NCBI GenBank assembly: GCA_014843695.1
Contig: CM026402.1
Coordinates: 20,879,776-20,943,775 of the forward strand
Direction: 5' to 3'
Length of the DNA: 64,000 bases
Source: Archivesica marissinica
Taxonomy: Eukaryota > Mollusca > Bivalvia > Venerida > Vesicomyidae
Part shown: positions 22,796 through 33,384 of the stretch, in pieces
Layout of the letters: every line of letters begins with the position of its first letter
Position numbering within the stretch: position 1 is the stretch's first letter
Program-made: the position numbers and the translations under genes
The notes under the pieces: generated by a model
Database searches by the model: none
The model's input: the letters and a program-made list of their open reading frames with translations, nothing else
Told to the model about the DNA's origin: nothing

Positions 22796-23005
22796 CCATC
22801 CCTGTCTGGTATCCGACTAAATTATTGTATTAAGGACAATGCTATAGGTTCATGTTATTTAATTGTAAACAAAAATAAACCAAAATCGAACACAACGATA
22901 CACAACGATTTATAAAATTATCTCTAGTTAAGAACTAATATAAAATGTGTAATTATCCAAATTTATATATTACTCTCACTGAAATTTCAATTATCACGTG
23001 ATCAT
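22796..23005. other. Spacer
   Basis: Unique AT-rich sequence. The left target-site duplication of the next SINE is at 22995-23007. Confidence 0.4.
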
Positions 23006-23251
23006 TAGTTTATACAAATTTATTTTAGCTCGATTGCGAAACAAATTCTTACTGTAATCTTACAACTTATATTAATCACTCTCGAGACCTCATTGCTAGT
23101 GGAATCCATCGCCACGAGGGAGAGCGAAGAGGCAACGTGAACATTAAGTGCCTTGCTTAAGGGCACAATCGTAACGGCTCCAGCGGGGCTCGAACTCCGG
23201 ACATTTCGCACCTGAAGCGAACGCGCATCCACTGCGCAACCGCGACTTCCA
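23006..23251 (-). mobile_element. SINE family B, full length, with TSD
   Basis: Complete minus-strand copy from TAGTTTATACAAATTTATTT to GCGACTTCCACG. It includes both pol III boxes: GGGGCTCGAACTCC is box B complement and CGCATCCACTGCG spans box A. CACGTGATCATTA (22995-23007) and CACGTGAGCATTA (23250-23262) differ at one base. It has a 10-bp internal duplication, TTACTGTAATCTTAC, within the tail. Confidence 0.94.
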
Positions 23252-23363
23252 CGTGAGCATTAATTGCATGGATGTTATTACTAGTTTTGTTAAGACGGTG
23301 ATGTGCAAGACTTTCCGGCGAAATAAAATTCTGTTCTGTTTCTCATGAAAATGAGTGTGTGTG

Positions 23364-23653
23364 TTATACGTTTATTTATCATCGCTATCGGTTGACCATA
23401 TGAGCGACGCTTCCTGAAGAGATTAGTCATTTTAGATGTTTGGAGGATAGTGCAATGATACAGACAGAGACCCATTACAGAGTCTCCTTCCTCTGGTTCT
23501 TTTACGTGCACGGTGTAAAGCACCGACACGAGACCTCAGTTTAACGTCCCATCTGAAAGACTGTTAATTTTATTAGGGTCAGACGGGGGATCGAACCTGT
23601 GATCTCTGGATTACCAGTCCAGCGTGTTACCACTGGACTACATATCCGTCTGT
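23364..23653 (-). mobile_element. SINE family A, full length, with imperfect TSD
   Basis: Complete minus-strand copy from ATACGTTTATTTATCATCGC to CTACATATCCGTCTG, with a 4-bp TTCC insertion near 23477. Flanks TCATGAAAATGA (23343-23354) and TCATGAAATGA (23654-23664) differ by one A. Confidence 0.94.
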
Positions 23654-23758
23654 TCATGAAATGATTTTGCTAACTGGGCATTTAGGGTGTTGGTGAGCGG
23701 AACATTATTACGCTTATTTAACAAGATAACTCATTAATTTTGAACAATTAATATAACT

Positions 23759-24000
23759 TGTGGAAGTCGTGATAGCTCAGTGTTAGCGCGTTCGCTTCAC
23801 GTGCGAAAGGCCCGGAGTTCGAGCCCCGCTGGAGCCGTTACGATTGTGTCCTTAGGCAAGGCATTTAAATTCCACATGCCTCTTCTCTCTCCCCCGTGGC
23901 GATGGATTCCATCAGGAATGAGGTCTCGAGAGTGATTAGTATAAGTTATAAGAACTTGTTTCGCAATCGAGCTAAAATAAATTTGTATAAACTAATATAA
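23759..24000 (+). mobile_element. SINE family B, full length, 10-bp TSD
   Basis: Head TGGAAGTCGTGATAGCTCAG, box B GAGTTCGAGCCCC, full body and the tail ending AAATTTGTATAAACTAA. TAATATAACT is repeated at 23749-23758 and 23993-24002. It lies head-on to the reverse-strand A and B copies just upstream. Confidence 0.95.
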
Positions 24001-24067
24001 CTAGTCTAAACACCTCGTATATTATGTTCTTAACTCATTTTACATATTTCATTCCTGTAAACTATGT

Positions 24068-24302
24068 CAGTTGTTAGTTAGCGCGCTCGCTTCTCACCAA
24101 TGCTACCCTGGTTCGATCCTCGTACGGTGGCCACCAGATCGGACATGTGTGTTTGCTCCAGGTACTCCGGTTTCCTCCCCACATGAATGACCACATTTAC
24201 GCTTTCATCCGAGCAACGAGAGTGATTAATATAAGTTGTTAAAACTTACTTCGCAATCGTATTTATATAAATAATAATAAATAAAATAAATAAAATTTAA
24301 AC
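24068..24302 (+). mobile_element. SINE family C
   Basis: Head begins degraded (GTCAGTTGTTAGTTAGCGCG), box B is TGGTTCGATCCTCG. The body carries CACCAGATCGGACATGTGTG, GGTACTCCGGTTTCCTCC and CGCTTTCATCCGAGC. The 3' tail AGAGTGATTAATATAAGTTG ... CTTCGCAATCGTA is the one shared with family B. It ends in an AAT/AAATA-rich stretch. Confidence 0.93.
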
Positions 24303-24649
24303 TTTGTTGGCATTGTAAACAATGTGTTATAGCATAGAACAGTAACTATATCAGCATGATGTTGTATAGTGTGCTTGGCCCCTACAACATACACGTGCAA
24401 TATCCATCCTCCTGTGTGGGGGCCCTGTCCACATTGATAGGGTACACATTTGTTTAAACGGAGCTATATTCACAAGAATATATAAAATAAAAAATCCCCA
24501 ATTAGACCCCTGATTGTCTATCTTCTTGAATTAATTACTTAGTTTACAACTATTTATTTCAGTATTTTTATATTCTATATACAAGAAAATAAAAATGTTA
24601 CATAACAATTAACATCAATACACTGAAATGGATTAGAGCGGAAGACAAC
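24303..24649. other. Spacer, nothing recognised
   Basis: No supported feature. Confidence 0.4.
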
Positions 24650-24896
24650 TTAACTCTTTCAGCGCCGAATAATTTCAGAGCATGTGCAAACAACATAGAT
24701 CCAGATCAGCCGCGGCGTAACGCCGCGTCTGATCAGGATCTATGTTGTTTGCTATTCGGACAGGTGCTTCAGCTCCACTGTATGAAGAGCAATCAGCATA
24801 TAGCCTGATCAGACGGCATGTTCTGTTCTGTCCGATCGGGTTCTCTACTTATTTTACAAACTCGCTTTTATGCGACATTGGTGGTGAAAGAGTTAA
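24650..24896. mobile_element. piggyBac-like MITE (family M1) with 32-bp hairpin
   Basis: Ends TTAACTCTTTCA (24650) and TGAAAGAGTTAA (24896) are inverted and begin with TTAA, the piggyBac target. Positions 24686-24752 form a near-perfect hairpin: arms GCAAACAACATAGATCCAGA and its complement, continuing into a GC-rich CGCGGCG / CGCCGCG tip with a 3-base loop. The right half contains GCATATAGCCTGATCAGACG. It is 247 bp long and encodes nothing, so movement would need a transposase in trans. Confidence 0.9.
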
Positions 24897-25026
24897 TCAG
24901 TAATAAGTAATTATACAATAGACAGGGGTATAGTATATTTAACATGGAAACTACGAGAAATCTATTTGAGATATAAGCTAACAATTTCAAATTATTATTA
25001 TTATGTGAACAACAACTCATTGTTAG
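24897..25026. other. Spacer
   Basis: No supported feature. Confidence 0.4.
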
Positions 25027-25275
25027 AGGTTGTCCGATTAACGCAGTGGGTAACATGCTCGCGTCTCACCAATACTACTCGGGTTCGATCCCCGAACACG
25101 GAAGTATGTGAGATGGTCCGGTGGTCACCAGATCGGACATGTGTGTTTCTCCAGGTACTTCGATTTCCTCCCACACGAATGACAATATATGTTTTCATCC
25201 GCGCCAACGAGAGTAATTAATATAAGTTGTTAAAGCTTGTTTCGCAATCGCTGTAAAAATAAATATAAAGTGTAT
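25027..25275 (+). mobile_element. SINE family C, near full length
   Basis: Head GGTTGTCCGATTAACGCAGT (box A) and CGGGTTCGATCCCCG (box B). Then AAGTATGTGAGATGG, CCAGATCGGACATGTGTG, TTCCTCCCACACGAATGAC and GCGCCAACGAGAGTAATTAA into the shared tail. The 68-84 codon ORFs that cross it are not genes. Confidence 0.94.
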
Positions 25276-25315
25276 ACTTATTATATATGTCTGTCTGTCA
25301 TTATTATATTTTCTA

Positions 25316-25371
<56 letters not shown>

Positions 25372-25401
25372 GTGTTATTATTATTATTATTATTATTATT
25401 G
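25316..25401. repeat. (TTA)n microsatellite
   Basis: About 28 TTA triplets with one interruption (TTAGTGTTA). No element-D 3' end precedes it, so it is not obviously an element tail. Confidence 0.95.
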
Positions 25402-26846
25402 CTATGCGCTGTAACGATGCGCGTTCAGAACCTTGCTTATTTCAGTCATATTTTAATCTTTATTTTCAGTCTCATCAATGTACAGCATATAACAAATATA
25501 GTTTACATATTAAAAAGTACATTGCCATTCAATTCAGAGTTACAAGAGACTATGTATATATACATCATTCATCTATAACATATTGCACTACTATAGTATA
25601 TACATGTACATGTGATACGTCAATACATAGGTTATTGCTATATATAAGTAAGTAAGTAAGCTTTTTATTAAAGTGACATATGCAAACATAAACAGTCAAT
25701 ACAAAATATTTACACCCGGCCGGATGGGCCTATTTGTCACCTAATGCCTGCATAACAATATAAATGAAAGCAAGACATTATCAAAATGTCAACACAAGAA
25801 TAAAGATATATAGTTCAAAGGATCAACAACCAACAGGTGCACACGTTATTACAACATTGTTTTATTTGATGTGTTTCGGGTTTTTATTCGGCATATCTGC
25901 AGATACAATTATTTTGCCAGCCAGCAAATAAATGATAAATATACACAAGACATAATATACAATGAACATATATATATTTAATAATATTTTATTGCAACGC
26001 TTTCCATAATGATGGATACAATTTACAAATCACAATAACATTACTGTCACATTCATAACATACATAAATCCTGATAATATCCACATACATATACATGACA
26101 CTTTCAAAGTGCAAACGGATTGGGCTACACATTTTGAAAACATTAGCAACAACCTTTTCCAAAAGGTCAACTTTGCTATCAATTCGTTCCGATGTATGTA
26201 GTACTAATATATGTAAGTCTTTCAAGAAAAGTATTATTTTGATTGAATAAGAAAATGACGGGATACGCTCAAGAGAATACTAAAATGAACAAGAATAATT
26301 GAAACAAAACGTATACATATAAGACATATTAATCTAGTCTGCATAAATAATATGAATTACACATTTAAATGCACAACCAAGAAGCATCTAAGCCAACAAG
26401 AGTTTCTTTTCTAATTTTAAAAACATTAATGAATTGGTCTTTCCCATGTGTGCTCAGTCCTGTCTGCTCTTGGCTAACATTTTGTACATATAAAGTGATG
26501 TCTTTACACACAACATAGTATCTAAAGATGGAACAGAACATAAGTTTATTCATGACGTATACATAAGTACATAGTCATAATATATACATATAATTACATA
26601 TAAATAAACAAATGATCAACAAAGCTATCGTATAGCTACTGTAATCTAATTTAATATAGAGGATGAACATTCTAGTTAGTTGTTTTGTGTGATTAAGAAG
26701 ACAAAGCGTTCAATAGTCTAAAGATATATTCCCGTTCAAACTAATGTTCACACTTTCTGAAAACGCTGCTATCATACATTTGTATACATTACAAATTCAG
26801 TATTACACACATTTTACAGCAACACAATCCATCCTTTTTAACATTA
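25402..26846 (-). other. Intergenic sequence, possible LINE 3' end at 25644
   Basis: At 25644-25672, AAGTAAGTAAGTAAGC then TTTTTATTAAAG reads on the minus strand as a polyadenylation-like AATAAAAAG followed by (CTTA)n. This resembles the TTAC tail that ends the LINE fragment at 37003-37550. It may mark the 3' end of an old minus-strand LINE, but the sequence upstream of it has no recognisable protein. A 78-codon minus-strand ORF at 25989-26225 is of unknown nature. Confidence 0.35.
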
Positions 26847-27657
26847 TTAACCCTTTCCTTCATAGCGATTTAGGTTAACCATTTCCTTCATAGAGATTTA
26901 GGTTAACCATTTCCTTCATATATATTTAGGTTAACCCGTTACTTCATAGATATTTAGGTTAACCCTTTCCTTCATAGAGATTTAGGTTAACCCTTTCCTT
27001 CATAGAGATTTAGGTTAACCCTTTCCTTCATAGAGATTTAGGTTAACCCTTTCCTTCATAGAGATTTAGGTTAACCCTTTCCTTCATAGCGATTTAGGTT
27101 AACCCTTTCCTTCATAGAGATTTAGGTTAACCCTTTCCTTCATAGAGATTTAGGTTAACCCTTTCCTTCATAGAGAGTTAGGTTAACCCTTTCCTTCATA
27201 GCGATTTAGGTTAACCCTTTCCTTCATAGAGATTTAGGCTAACCCTTTCCTTCATAGAGATTTAGGTTAACCCTTTCCTTCATAGAGATTTAGGCTAACC
27301 CTTTCCTTTATAGAGATTTAGGTTAACCATTTCCTTCATAGCGATTTAGGTTAACCCTTTCCTTCATAGCGATTTAGGTTAACCCTTTCCTTCATAGAGA
27401 TTTAGGCTAACCATTTCCTTCATAGAGATCTAGGTTAACCCTTTCCTTCATAGCGATTTAGGTTAACCCTTTCCTTCATAGAGATTTAGGCTAACCCTTT
27501 CCTTCATAGATATTTAGGTTAACCCTTTCCTTCATAGAGATTTAGGCTAACCCTTTCCTTCATAGATATTTAGGTTAACCCTTTCCTTCATAGAGATTTA
27601 GGTTAACCCTTTCCTTCATAGATATTTAGGTTAACCCTTTCCTTCATAGAGATTTAG
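26847..27657. repeat. 28-bp minisatellite, about 29 copies, MITE-derived
   Basis: Unit TTAACCCTTTCCTTCATAGA then GATTTAGG, 28 bp, with only point variants (GCGATT, GATATT, AACCATTTCC, AGGCTAACC). The unit starts with the TTAACCCTTTC end of the MITE family at 38351-39069. The array passes directly into the 127-bp array at 27658 without a break. Confidence 0.96.
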
Positions 27658-28165
27658 GTTAATATACTATTATATATATCTCCATACAAACGACAGCCAT
27701 TTAGCTATCATGCAGTGGATAAGTAGTCGCCATATCTATCCCATCTCCATATATAGATATTACTGGGACTTCATAGAGATTTAGGTTAATATACTATTAT
27801 ATATATCTCCATACAAACGACAGCCATTTAGCTATCATGCAGTGGATAAGTAGTCGCCATATCTATCCCATCTCCATATATAGATATTACTGGGACTTCA
27901 TAGAGATTTAGGTTAATATACTATTATATATATCTCCATACAAACGACAGCCATTTAGCTATCATGCAGTGGATAAGTAGTCGCCATATCTATCCCATCT
28001 CCATATATAGATATTACTGGGACTTCATAGAGATTTAGGTTAATATACTATTATATATATCTCCATACAAACGACAGCCATTTAGCTATCATGCAGTGGA
28101 TAAGTAGTCGCCATATCTATCCCATCTCCATATATAGATATTACTGGGACTACATGAGATGCTGG
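27658..28165. repeat. 127-bp tandem repeat, 4 copies, MITE-derived
   Basis: AATATACTATTATATATATC recurs at 27661, 27788 and 27915 and once more. The copies look identical or nearly so. Each unit carries CCATTTAGCTATCATGCAGT and GGATAAGTAGTCGCCATATC and ends with the CATAGAGATTTAGG part of the 28-bp unit. Confidence 0.96.
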
Positions 28166-28255
28166 CCTTTATTATGAATATTGGTTTGGCTACTACATTG
28201 TCAATGTATGTCGTATTGGCAATGGCGTCAAGAGGTGCTTCTATGAGGGTATTGT
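28166..28255. mobile_element. Right part of MITE family M3
   Basis: GATGCTGGCCTTTATTATGA, CAATGTATGTCGTATTGG and GGCGTCAAGAGGTGCTTCTA match the right part of the copy at 38351-39069. The terminal GAAAGGGTTAA is replaced here by GTATTGTAAC, so the end is damaged. Confidence 0.8.
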
Positions 28256-28520
28256 AACATTGTTAAAAAATATATTATCTTATTTTGACTAAGTTAATCT
28301 TTTCCCCAGCAGACTCAGAAATCATATCAGCAATGGCATTAATGCACTTACATCACGTGCAGCATGGTTTATTAATATCGTTGGCATACACAATGGGACG
28401 CTCGCATACAATACAATTTCGGGTTTTTTCAAAAGGAATACACCTTTAAAATAAAGCTTTAATGATATAAATTGACATACACTAATATATTAGAAATGTC
28501 TTTCTTTTATTGTTGATAGA
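28256..28520. other. Spacer, nothing recognised
   Basis: No supported feature. Confidence 0.4.
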
Positions 28521-28771
28521 CGGCTGTCCGATTAGCGCAGTGGTTAGTGCGCTCGCTTCTCACCAATGCGACCCATGTTCGATTGTCAAACGGAAAAGTA
28601 TGTGAGATGGTACGATGGTCGCCAGATCGGATAGGTGGGTATTCTCCGGGTACTCCGGTTTCCCCCACACGAATTACCACATACACGCTTTCATCCGAGC
28701 CAACGTGAGTGAATAATATAAGTTGTTAAAATTTGCTTCGCAATCGTTGTGAAATAAATAAAGTTTAAAAT
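28521..28771 (+). mobile_element. SINE family C, near full length
   Basis: Head GGCTGTCCGATTAGCGCAGT with box A, box B as ATGTTCGATTG (mutated). Body AAGTATGTGAGATGGTACG, GGTACTCCGGTTTCCCCCAC, GCTTTCATCCGAGCCAACG. The shared tail ends GTGAAATAAATAAAGTTTAA. Confidence 0.94.
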
Positions 28772-28808
28772 AGAAGGTGTTGTGTTCCTTTTGTAGCATA
28801 TTGCAGAA

Positions 28809-29285
28809 TACTAATTCCATATATCACCATATTCCATTACATATTATATATAGTTTCTCTACTAGACAATTCCATATATCACCATATTCCATTACATATT
28901 ATATAATAGTTTCTCTACTAGACAATTCCATATATCATCATATTCCATTACATATTATACCATAGTTTCTCTACTGTTCAGCTTTAACATTACTATATAA
29001 TTCCAATATGCAGTTTTCACTTATAGTCCTATCTTTTGATTGCATTTGATGTGTTCAACCTCTATATAGTTAATTAGAATACAGTAACAGTACCACAGCT
29101 TTATTGATCGCTTGTTTATTTGTATATAAATGTATGTATATAGTATGACTATGTACTTATGTATACGTCATGATTAAACTTATGTTCTGTTCTGTTCTGT
29201 ATATATGTTGAGGGCCTCATGGATTAGATTATTTTTTGTTAATTGAGTTCTCTAAAGTATTTATTATTATTATTATTATTATTAT
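28809..29285 (+). mobile_element. Element D, copy 2: three 55-bp repeats, ~160-bp extra segment
   Basis: Three 55-bp units, then CAGCTTTAACATTACTATAT and GCAGTTTTCACTTATAG, as in copy 1. Between TTGCATTTGATGTG and TGTATATATGTTGAGG there are about 160 bp absent from the other copies, including (GTTCT)n. The 3' end GAGTTCTCTAAAGTATTTAT runs into (TTA)n. The extra block is either ancestral sequence lost elsewhere or an insertion. Confidence 0.82.
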
Positions 29286-29486
29286 ATCCTGAGATTTGCC
29301 CAGTCGAACGAAGATAAATAACTAAGTAAAGATATATACATAATTATATTGTAGGCGTAATGTGTTTCAATTGTTTCTTAAATATTTGAACATCTGTAAA
29401 GATATTCGTGTTGTCATAACAATTTACGTTAACGGTATATTAATGGTACTCACTAGCAATACTATCAAGTGGATGATGGTGGTGAT
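29286..29486. other. Spacer, nothing recognised
   Basis: No supported feature. Confidence 0.4.
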
Positions 29487-29768
29487 TTACGTTTATTTAT
29501 CATCGCTACCGGTTGTCCATATGAGCGACGCCTCCTGAAGAGATTAGTCATTTTAGATTTTTGGAGGATAGTGCAATGATACTGACAGAGACCCATTCCA
29601 GAGTCGCCTCTGGTTCTTTTACGTGCACGGTGTAAAGCACCGACACGAGACCTCGGTTTAAAGACCCATCTGAAAGACTGTTAATTTTATTATGGTCAGA
29701 CGGGGGATCGAACCTGCTATCCCTGGATTACCAGTCCAGCGTGTTACCACTGGACAACAGATCCGTTA
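29487..29768 (-). mobile_element. SINE family A, full length
   Basis: Complete minus-strand copy from TTTACGTTTATTTATCATCG to CAACAGATCCGTTAG. Both pol III boxes are preserved. Substitutions include GTTGTCCATATG for GTTGCCCATATG. No clear target-site duplication was seen. Confidence 0.93.
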
Positions 29769-29828
29769 GATCTCTAGGCGTATTATCATGTCTCTGTAAC
29801 TTCAATCACTATGAATCGGTATAACAAA

Positions 29829-29885
29829 ATATTTAAATTCCACGTTGTCTCTTTTCTCTCCGTCGTGGCGATGGATTCGAGAGGT
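29829..29885 (+). mobile_element. SINE family B, internal fragment
   Basis: TATTTAAATTCCACGTTGTC, TCTTTTCTCTCCGTCGTGG and CGATGGATTCGAGAGG correspond to the middle of family B. Head and tail are missing. Confidence 0.75.
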
Positions 29886-30077
29886 ATTAATAGGAATGAT
29901 GTTCCAAATAATTGCAATAGCTTTTCCAACGAATAGACCACCATAGATAATAGTATATGTATGTTATATTATATAATAATGATGTTCATATTAAATAATA
30001 TTGTAGGAAGTTGATTTACTGCATTTAAGTATTTTTACTACCGCCCGAATTTCACAGGAACATCAAACTTAAAAGAA
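29886..30077. other. Spacer, nothing recognised
   Basis: No supported feature. Confidence 0.4.
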
Positions 30078-30312
30078 CGGAAGTCGTGATAGCACAGTCG
30101 TAGCGCGCTCGCTTCCGGTGCGAAAGCACCTGTTTTCGAGCCTTGCTGGAGCAGTTACATTGTACCCTTAGACATAACATTTAAATTCCACGATGCCTCT
30201 CCTCTCTATCTCGTGGCGATGGATTCCATCAGGAATGAGGTCTCGATAGTGATTAATATAAGTTGTAAGTACTTGTTTCGAAATCGAGCTAAAATAAATT
30301 GGTATAAAGTAA
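30078..30312 (+). mobile_element. SINE family B, full length, diverged head
   Basis: CGGAAGTCGTGATAGCACAG, box B mutated to TTTTCGAGCCTTG, body CATTTAAATTCCACGATGCC, tail ATTAATATAAGTTGTAAGTA and AATAAATTGGTATAAAG. Confidence 0.93.
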
Positions 30313-30577
30313 TCTTTCTGAGATATTGTTTTCTATTTTAAAAGATTCGTGATCGTTTATTTGCTTTTTATGTTGACCTATTGTTGCAAACAATATTACA
30401 GCTGTATCATTTAAATCCCATTGGACATATCTATTTGTGTTTCAATAGTATTCAGTTACCGTACTAGTGCTAGAAGAATTTCTCGGTAAACATTTTCTTG
30501 TTCTGACATTTAGCTCGTGTTTCCATGACATTATTCTTCTAAAATAATTATTTTGCATATGTTTGAATCACGATATA
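30313..30577. other. Spacer, nothing recognised
   Basis: No supported feature. Confidence 0.4.
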
Positions 30578-30998
30578 TTAATCCTTTGCCTGTTGCGTAA
30601 ATAAAAATCACATTTGCAAACAACATAGATCCTGATCAGCCGCGGCGTAACGCCGCGTCTGATCAGGATCTATGTTGTTTGCTATTCAGCCATGTGTTTT
30701 AGCTCCACTATCCGAATAGCAAACAGTAACGAGCCTGGACGGACGACACCTTCTGTGCCGCCTGCTCAGGATCTATGTTGTTTCCTATTCAGCCATGTGA
30801 TTTAGCTCCACTATCCGAATAGCAAACAATAAAGAGCCTGGTCGGACGACACGCTCTGTGCCGTCTGCTCAGGATCTATGTTGTTTGCTATTCAGACATG
30901 TGTTTTAGCTCCACTATCCGAATAGCAAACAATAAAGAGCTCAGGATCTATGTGGTTTGCAAATGTGATTTTATCTGCCGGTAGCTTGCAAAGCGTTA
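30578..30998. mobile_element. piggyBac-like MITE (family M2) with hairpin and tandem interior
   Basis: Left end TTAATCCTTTGCCTG and right end GCAAAGCGTTAA are inverted and start with TTAA. The inverted repeats extend inward about 58 bp through AAATCACATTTGCAAAC and CATAGATCCTGA. Positions 30616-30682 form a hairpin of 32-bp arms with one mismatch and a 3-base loop. To its right, a ~125-bp unit (CAGCCATGTGTTTTAGCTCC, CGAATAGCAAACA, CTGCTCAGGATCTATGTTG) is repeated about 2.5 times. It encodes nothing. It shares the hairpin with family M1 at 24650. Confidence 0.9.
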
Positions 30999-31949
30999 AT
31001 ATATGATCCTTACTTTAAAACTTATTTCCGGCTGAATGTTTTCCCCAAAGATTCCCCAAGAATACTTAGTGATTGTTCTAATGAGAGACATCTTTAATTT
31101 TCTATTAACTCTATTGGTAGATAAAGTCTGATTTATTCCAATATGTGAATATGTCCTTTTAGTTAGAATCCTTTGTTTTTGCTGTTGTTCCCTAACCAGA
31201 TGTTGCGGTATGATACATTTTAATGCCATTTTATCCAAATCCTGTTAATTAACTGATAACATTCTTCAAGTAAGTACCCATTGTATATACTGTATGAGAT
31301 CTGTCGAGATATAGTAATTTAATAATCACAAACAGCGATAGTAGAATACAATTGTTGGAATGTTGTGCAAAGGAAACAACGATAAAAACAGAGGAACACA
31401 CTTAATAGGATCTACCTACTCTAAGGGAGTATTCAGGGGCAGTAACTGACAGATGTCCCTCATTATGTTTGACAATGTTCCCCATGTTTCCCCACAAAAC
31501 GTGTTCTTATAGTAACAATTCCATATTACGATTGGAAACTATTTACTAAGATTTCAAACATTTAGAAACATTTTGCAGTGTTATGATTCCGTTCACAAGT
31601 TGTCCCTAAGGATGTTTCATGTAATTTGATTCCCGAGTTTTTACGGCGTATTGATTGTACAAATGACGTAAATATGTTCCAATGAAACTGCAAATATCTT
31701 TTAAAATGATGAATATTATATTATTCTTTTAAAAAATTGATGTTTCTGTAAAAGATGTTTGTTTAATCCAAATATACTTATATTAGTTTTACCAATTAAG
31801 TCATCGATTTACTAGGTTAATATTCTTTATGGCTAACAAGCACACTTGTCTTACCTACATAACTTAGTTGTATTTTAACATTTTTCAGCATTTATCTTAG
31901 AAACAAATTAATAATAAATATGCATACTATTATCAGGGATTCTAATTTT
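30999..31949. other. Intergenic sequence, nothing recognised
   Basis: An 80-codon minus-strand ORF (30996-31238) overlaps the MITE edge and has no recognisable family. Confidence 0.4.
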
Positions 31950-32290
31950 ATAGATGTTACCATTATTTTATGTTATATAGTCGGCTCACACGCTCACTCA
32001 GAGCTTGTGTGTACTGTTGTTACCATTATTTTATGTTATATAGTCGGCTCACACGCTCACTCAGAGCTTGTGTGTACTGTTGTTACCATTATTTTATGTT
32101 ATATAGTCGGCTCACACGCTCACTCAGAGCTTGTGTGTACTGTTGTTACCATTATTTTATGTTATATAGTCGGCTCACAAGCTCGGAGTGCTCACAAGCT
32201 CACTCAGAGCTTGTGTGTACTGTTGTTACCATTATTTTATGTTATATAGTCGGTTCAAAAGCTCACTCAGAGCTTGTGTTGTACTGTTGC
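31950..32290. repeat. 63-bp minisatellite, about 5 copies
   Basis: GTTACCATTATTTTATGTTA recurs at 31956, 32019 and 32082 and onward, with a 63-bp period. Each unit contains CGGCTCACACGCTCACTCAG. The fourth unit carries an internal partial duplication (GCTCGGAGTGCTCACAA). The 109-113 codon ORFs here result from the period being divisible by three. Confidence 0.95.
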
Positions 32291-32338
32291 TATCTGGCCG
32301 ACTCAAAATAAAATGTGTAAAAATCTTGTACATAATTG

Positions 32339-32612
32339 CTGTCTCCGTGGCCTAGTGGTTAAGGCGTCCGCCTACGGAGAGGAGGTCGAAGGTTCGAATC
32401 TCGTTAGGGGTTCGTTCTGATATTGCCGGTTGGTGAGCCGCCAGCTAGTTAAATAATGTTACCGATTGCCTACCAACCTGTCGCCTGGCATACAAGCATA
32501 GGATTCGGGAAGTACTGATGTTCACAAAAAGAGGTGTCTCATAAGTCAGAAATGGCTGGCCCTTTAAATAGTGATGACACTATAATAAACAAACACTTTA
32601 CTTTTACTTTTT
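32339..32612 (+). mobile_element. SINE family F (tRNA-derived)
   Basis: Head 32339-32413: CGTGGCCTAGTGGTTAAGGC (box A) and AAGGTTCGAATCTCG (box B), spaced as in a tRNA. The CTACGGAG loop recalls tRNA-Arg/Leu type heads. The body has GGTTGGTGAGCCGCCAGC, CCTACCAACCTGTCGCCTGG and AATGGCTGGCCCTTTAAATA. It ends in an (ACTTTT)n-like tail. It does not carry the B/C 3' tail, so it has a different partner. No target-site duplication was identified. Confidence 0.82.
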
Positions 32613-33035
32613 TAATCGCCAACTGTTACCAGGAAACTACTGTTGAAGTAGTACCAAATGTTAGCCATGTCCTGGTTGCCCAACATCACCACCCTTCATA
32701 AAAATGGTTCACATTTTAACCTGTTAAATTTGCATCCAAAATGTTTCACTTTTACATCTGTTAGAGACCGATGAGTTTAGGAAATGATCACAATAATATA
32801 TTTGAAGGTCAGCATACTAATAGATATGTTTTAAGATCTGGCTTATGAGATGTTTGATACAATTTAAAAAATGATGGAACTCTAAAAGGTTTATTATAAT
32901 TAAGTCCGTGCAGCTTTGCACGTGTACTATATATGTGTACATATGCTTGTGTATATATACACGCTCGCCCACATGGTTCGCTGGAGGCGAGTGTAAATAA
33001 GCTCAATCATTTGTATATATAATGTATAGAATAGA
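32613..33035. other. Intergenic sequence, nothing recognised
   Basis: No supported feature. Confidence 0.4.
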
Positions 33036-33250
33036 GTGGAAGTCGTGATAGCTCCATGGTAGCACATTCGCTTCATGTAAGAAAGGCCCCGCTGGAGCCG
33101 TTACGACTTAGGCAATGCATTTAAATTCCACATGCCTCTTCTCTCTCCCTCGTGGCGATGGAATCCATCAGGAATGAGGTATCGAAAGTGATTAATATAA
33201 GTTATAAGAACTTGTTTCCCAATCAAGCTAAAATAAATTTGTATAAACCA
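33036..33250 (+). mobile_element. SINE family B, box B region deleted
   Basis: GTGGAAGTCGTGATAGCTCC head, then a deletion that removes the GGAGTTCGAGC box B. The body CTTAGGCAATGCATTTAAAT and tail AATTTGTATAAACC are retained. Without box B this copy should not be transcribed by pol III on its own. Confidence 0.92.
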
Positions 33251-33384
33251 TAATGAATAAACGAGGTTTCTCACTATGTATATATAGTTGCTGTTTGTCT
33301 GCGTGTCTGTCCGTCCGTTTGATTGTATTTGATCTTAAACACTCTTAAACACACTGCAACACAACTCCTCTTATTCCCACACCC
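33251..33384. other. Spacer
   Basis: No supported feature. Confidence 0.4.

Noticed and set aside
26847..27657. Interstitial telomere-like repeat, because units contain TTTAGGTTAACCC
   Set aside because: The unit is 28 bp and matches the end of MITE M3. There are no runs of TTAGGG or related telomere motifs.
32339..32413. A genuine tRNA gene with GGTTCGAATC box B
   Set aside because: The acceptor and anticodon stems do not pair well, and a SINE-like body with an (ACTTTT)n tail follows.
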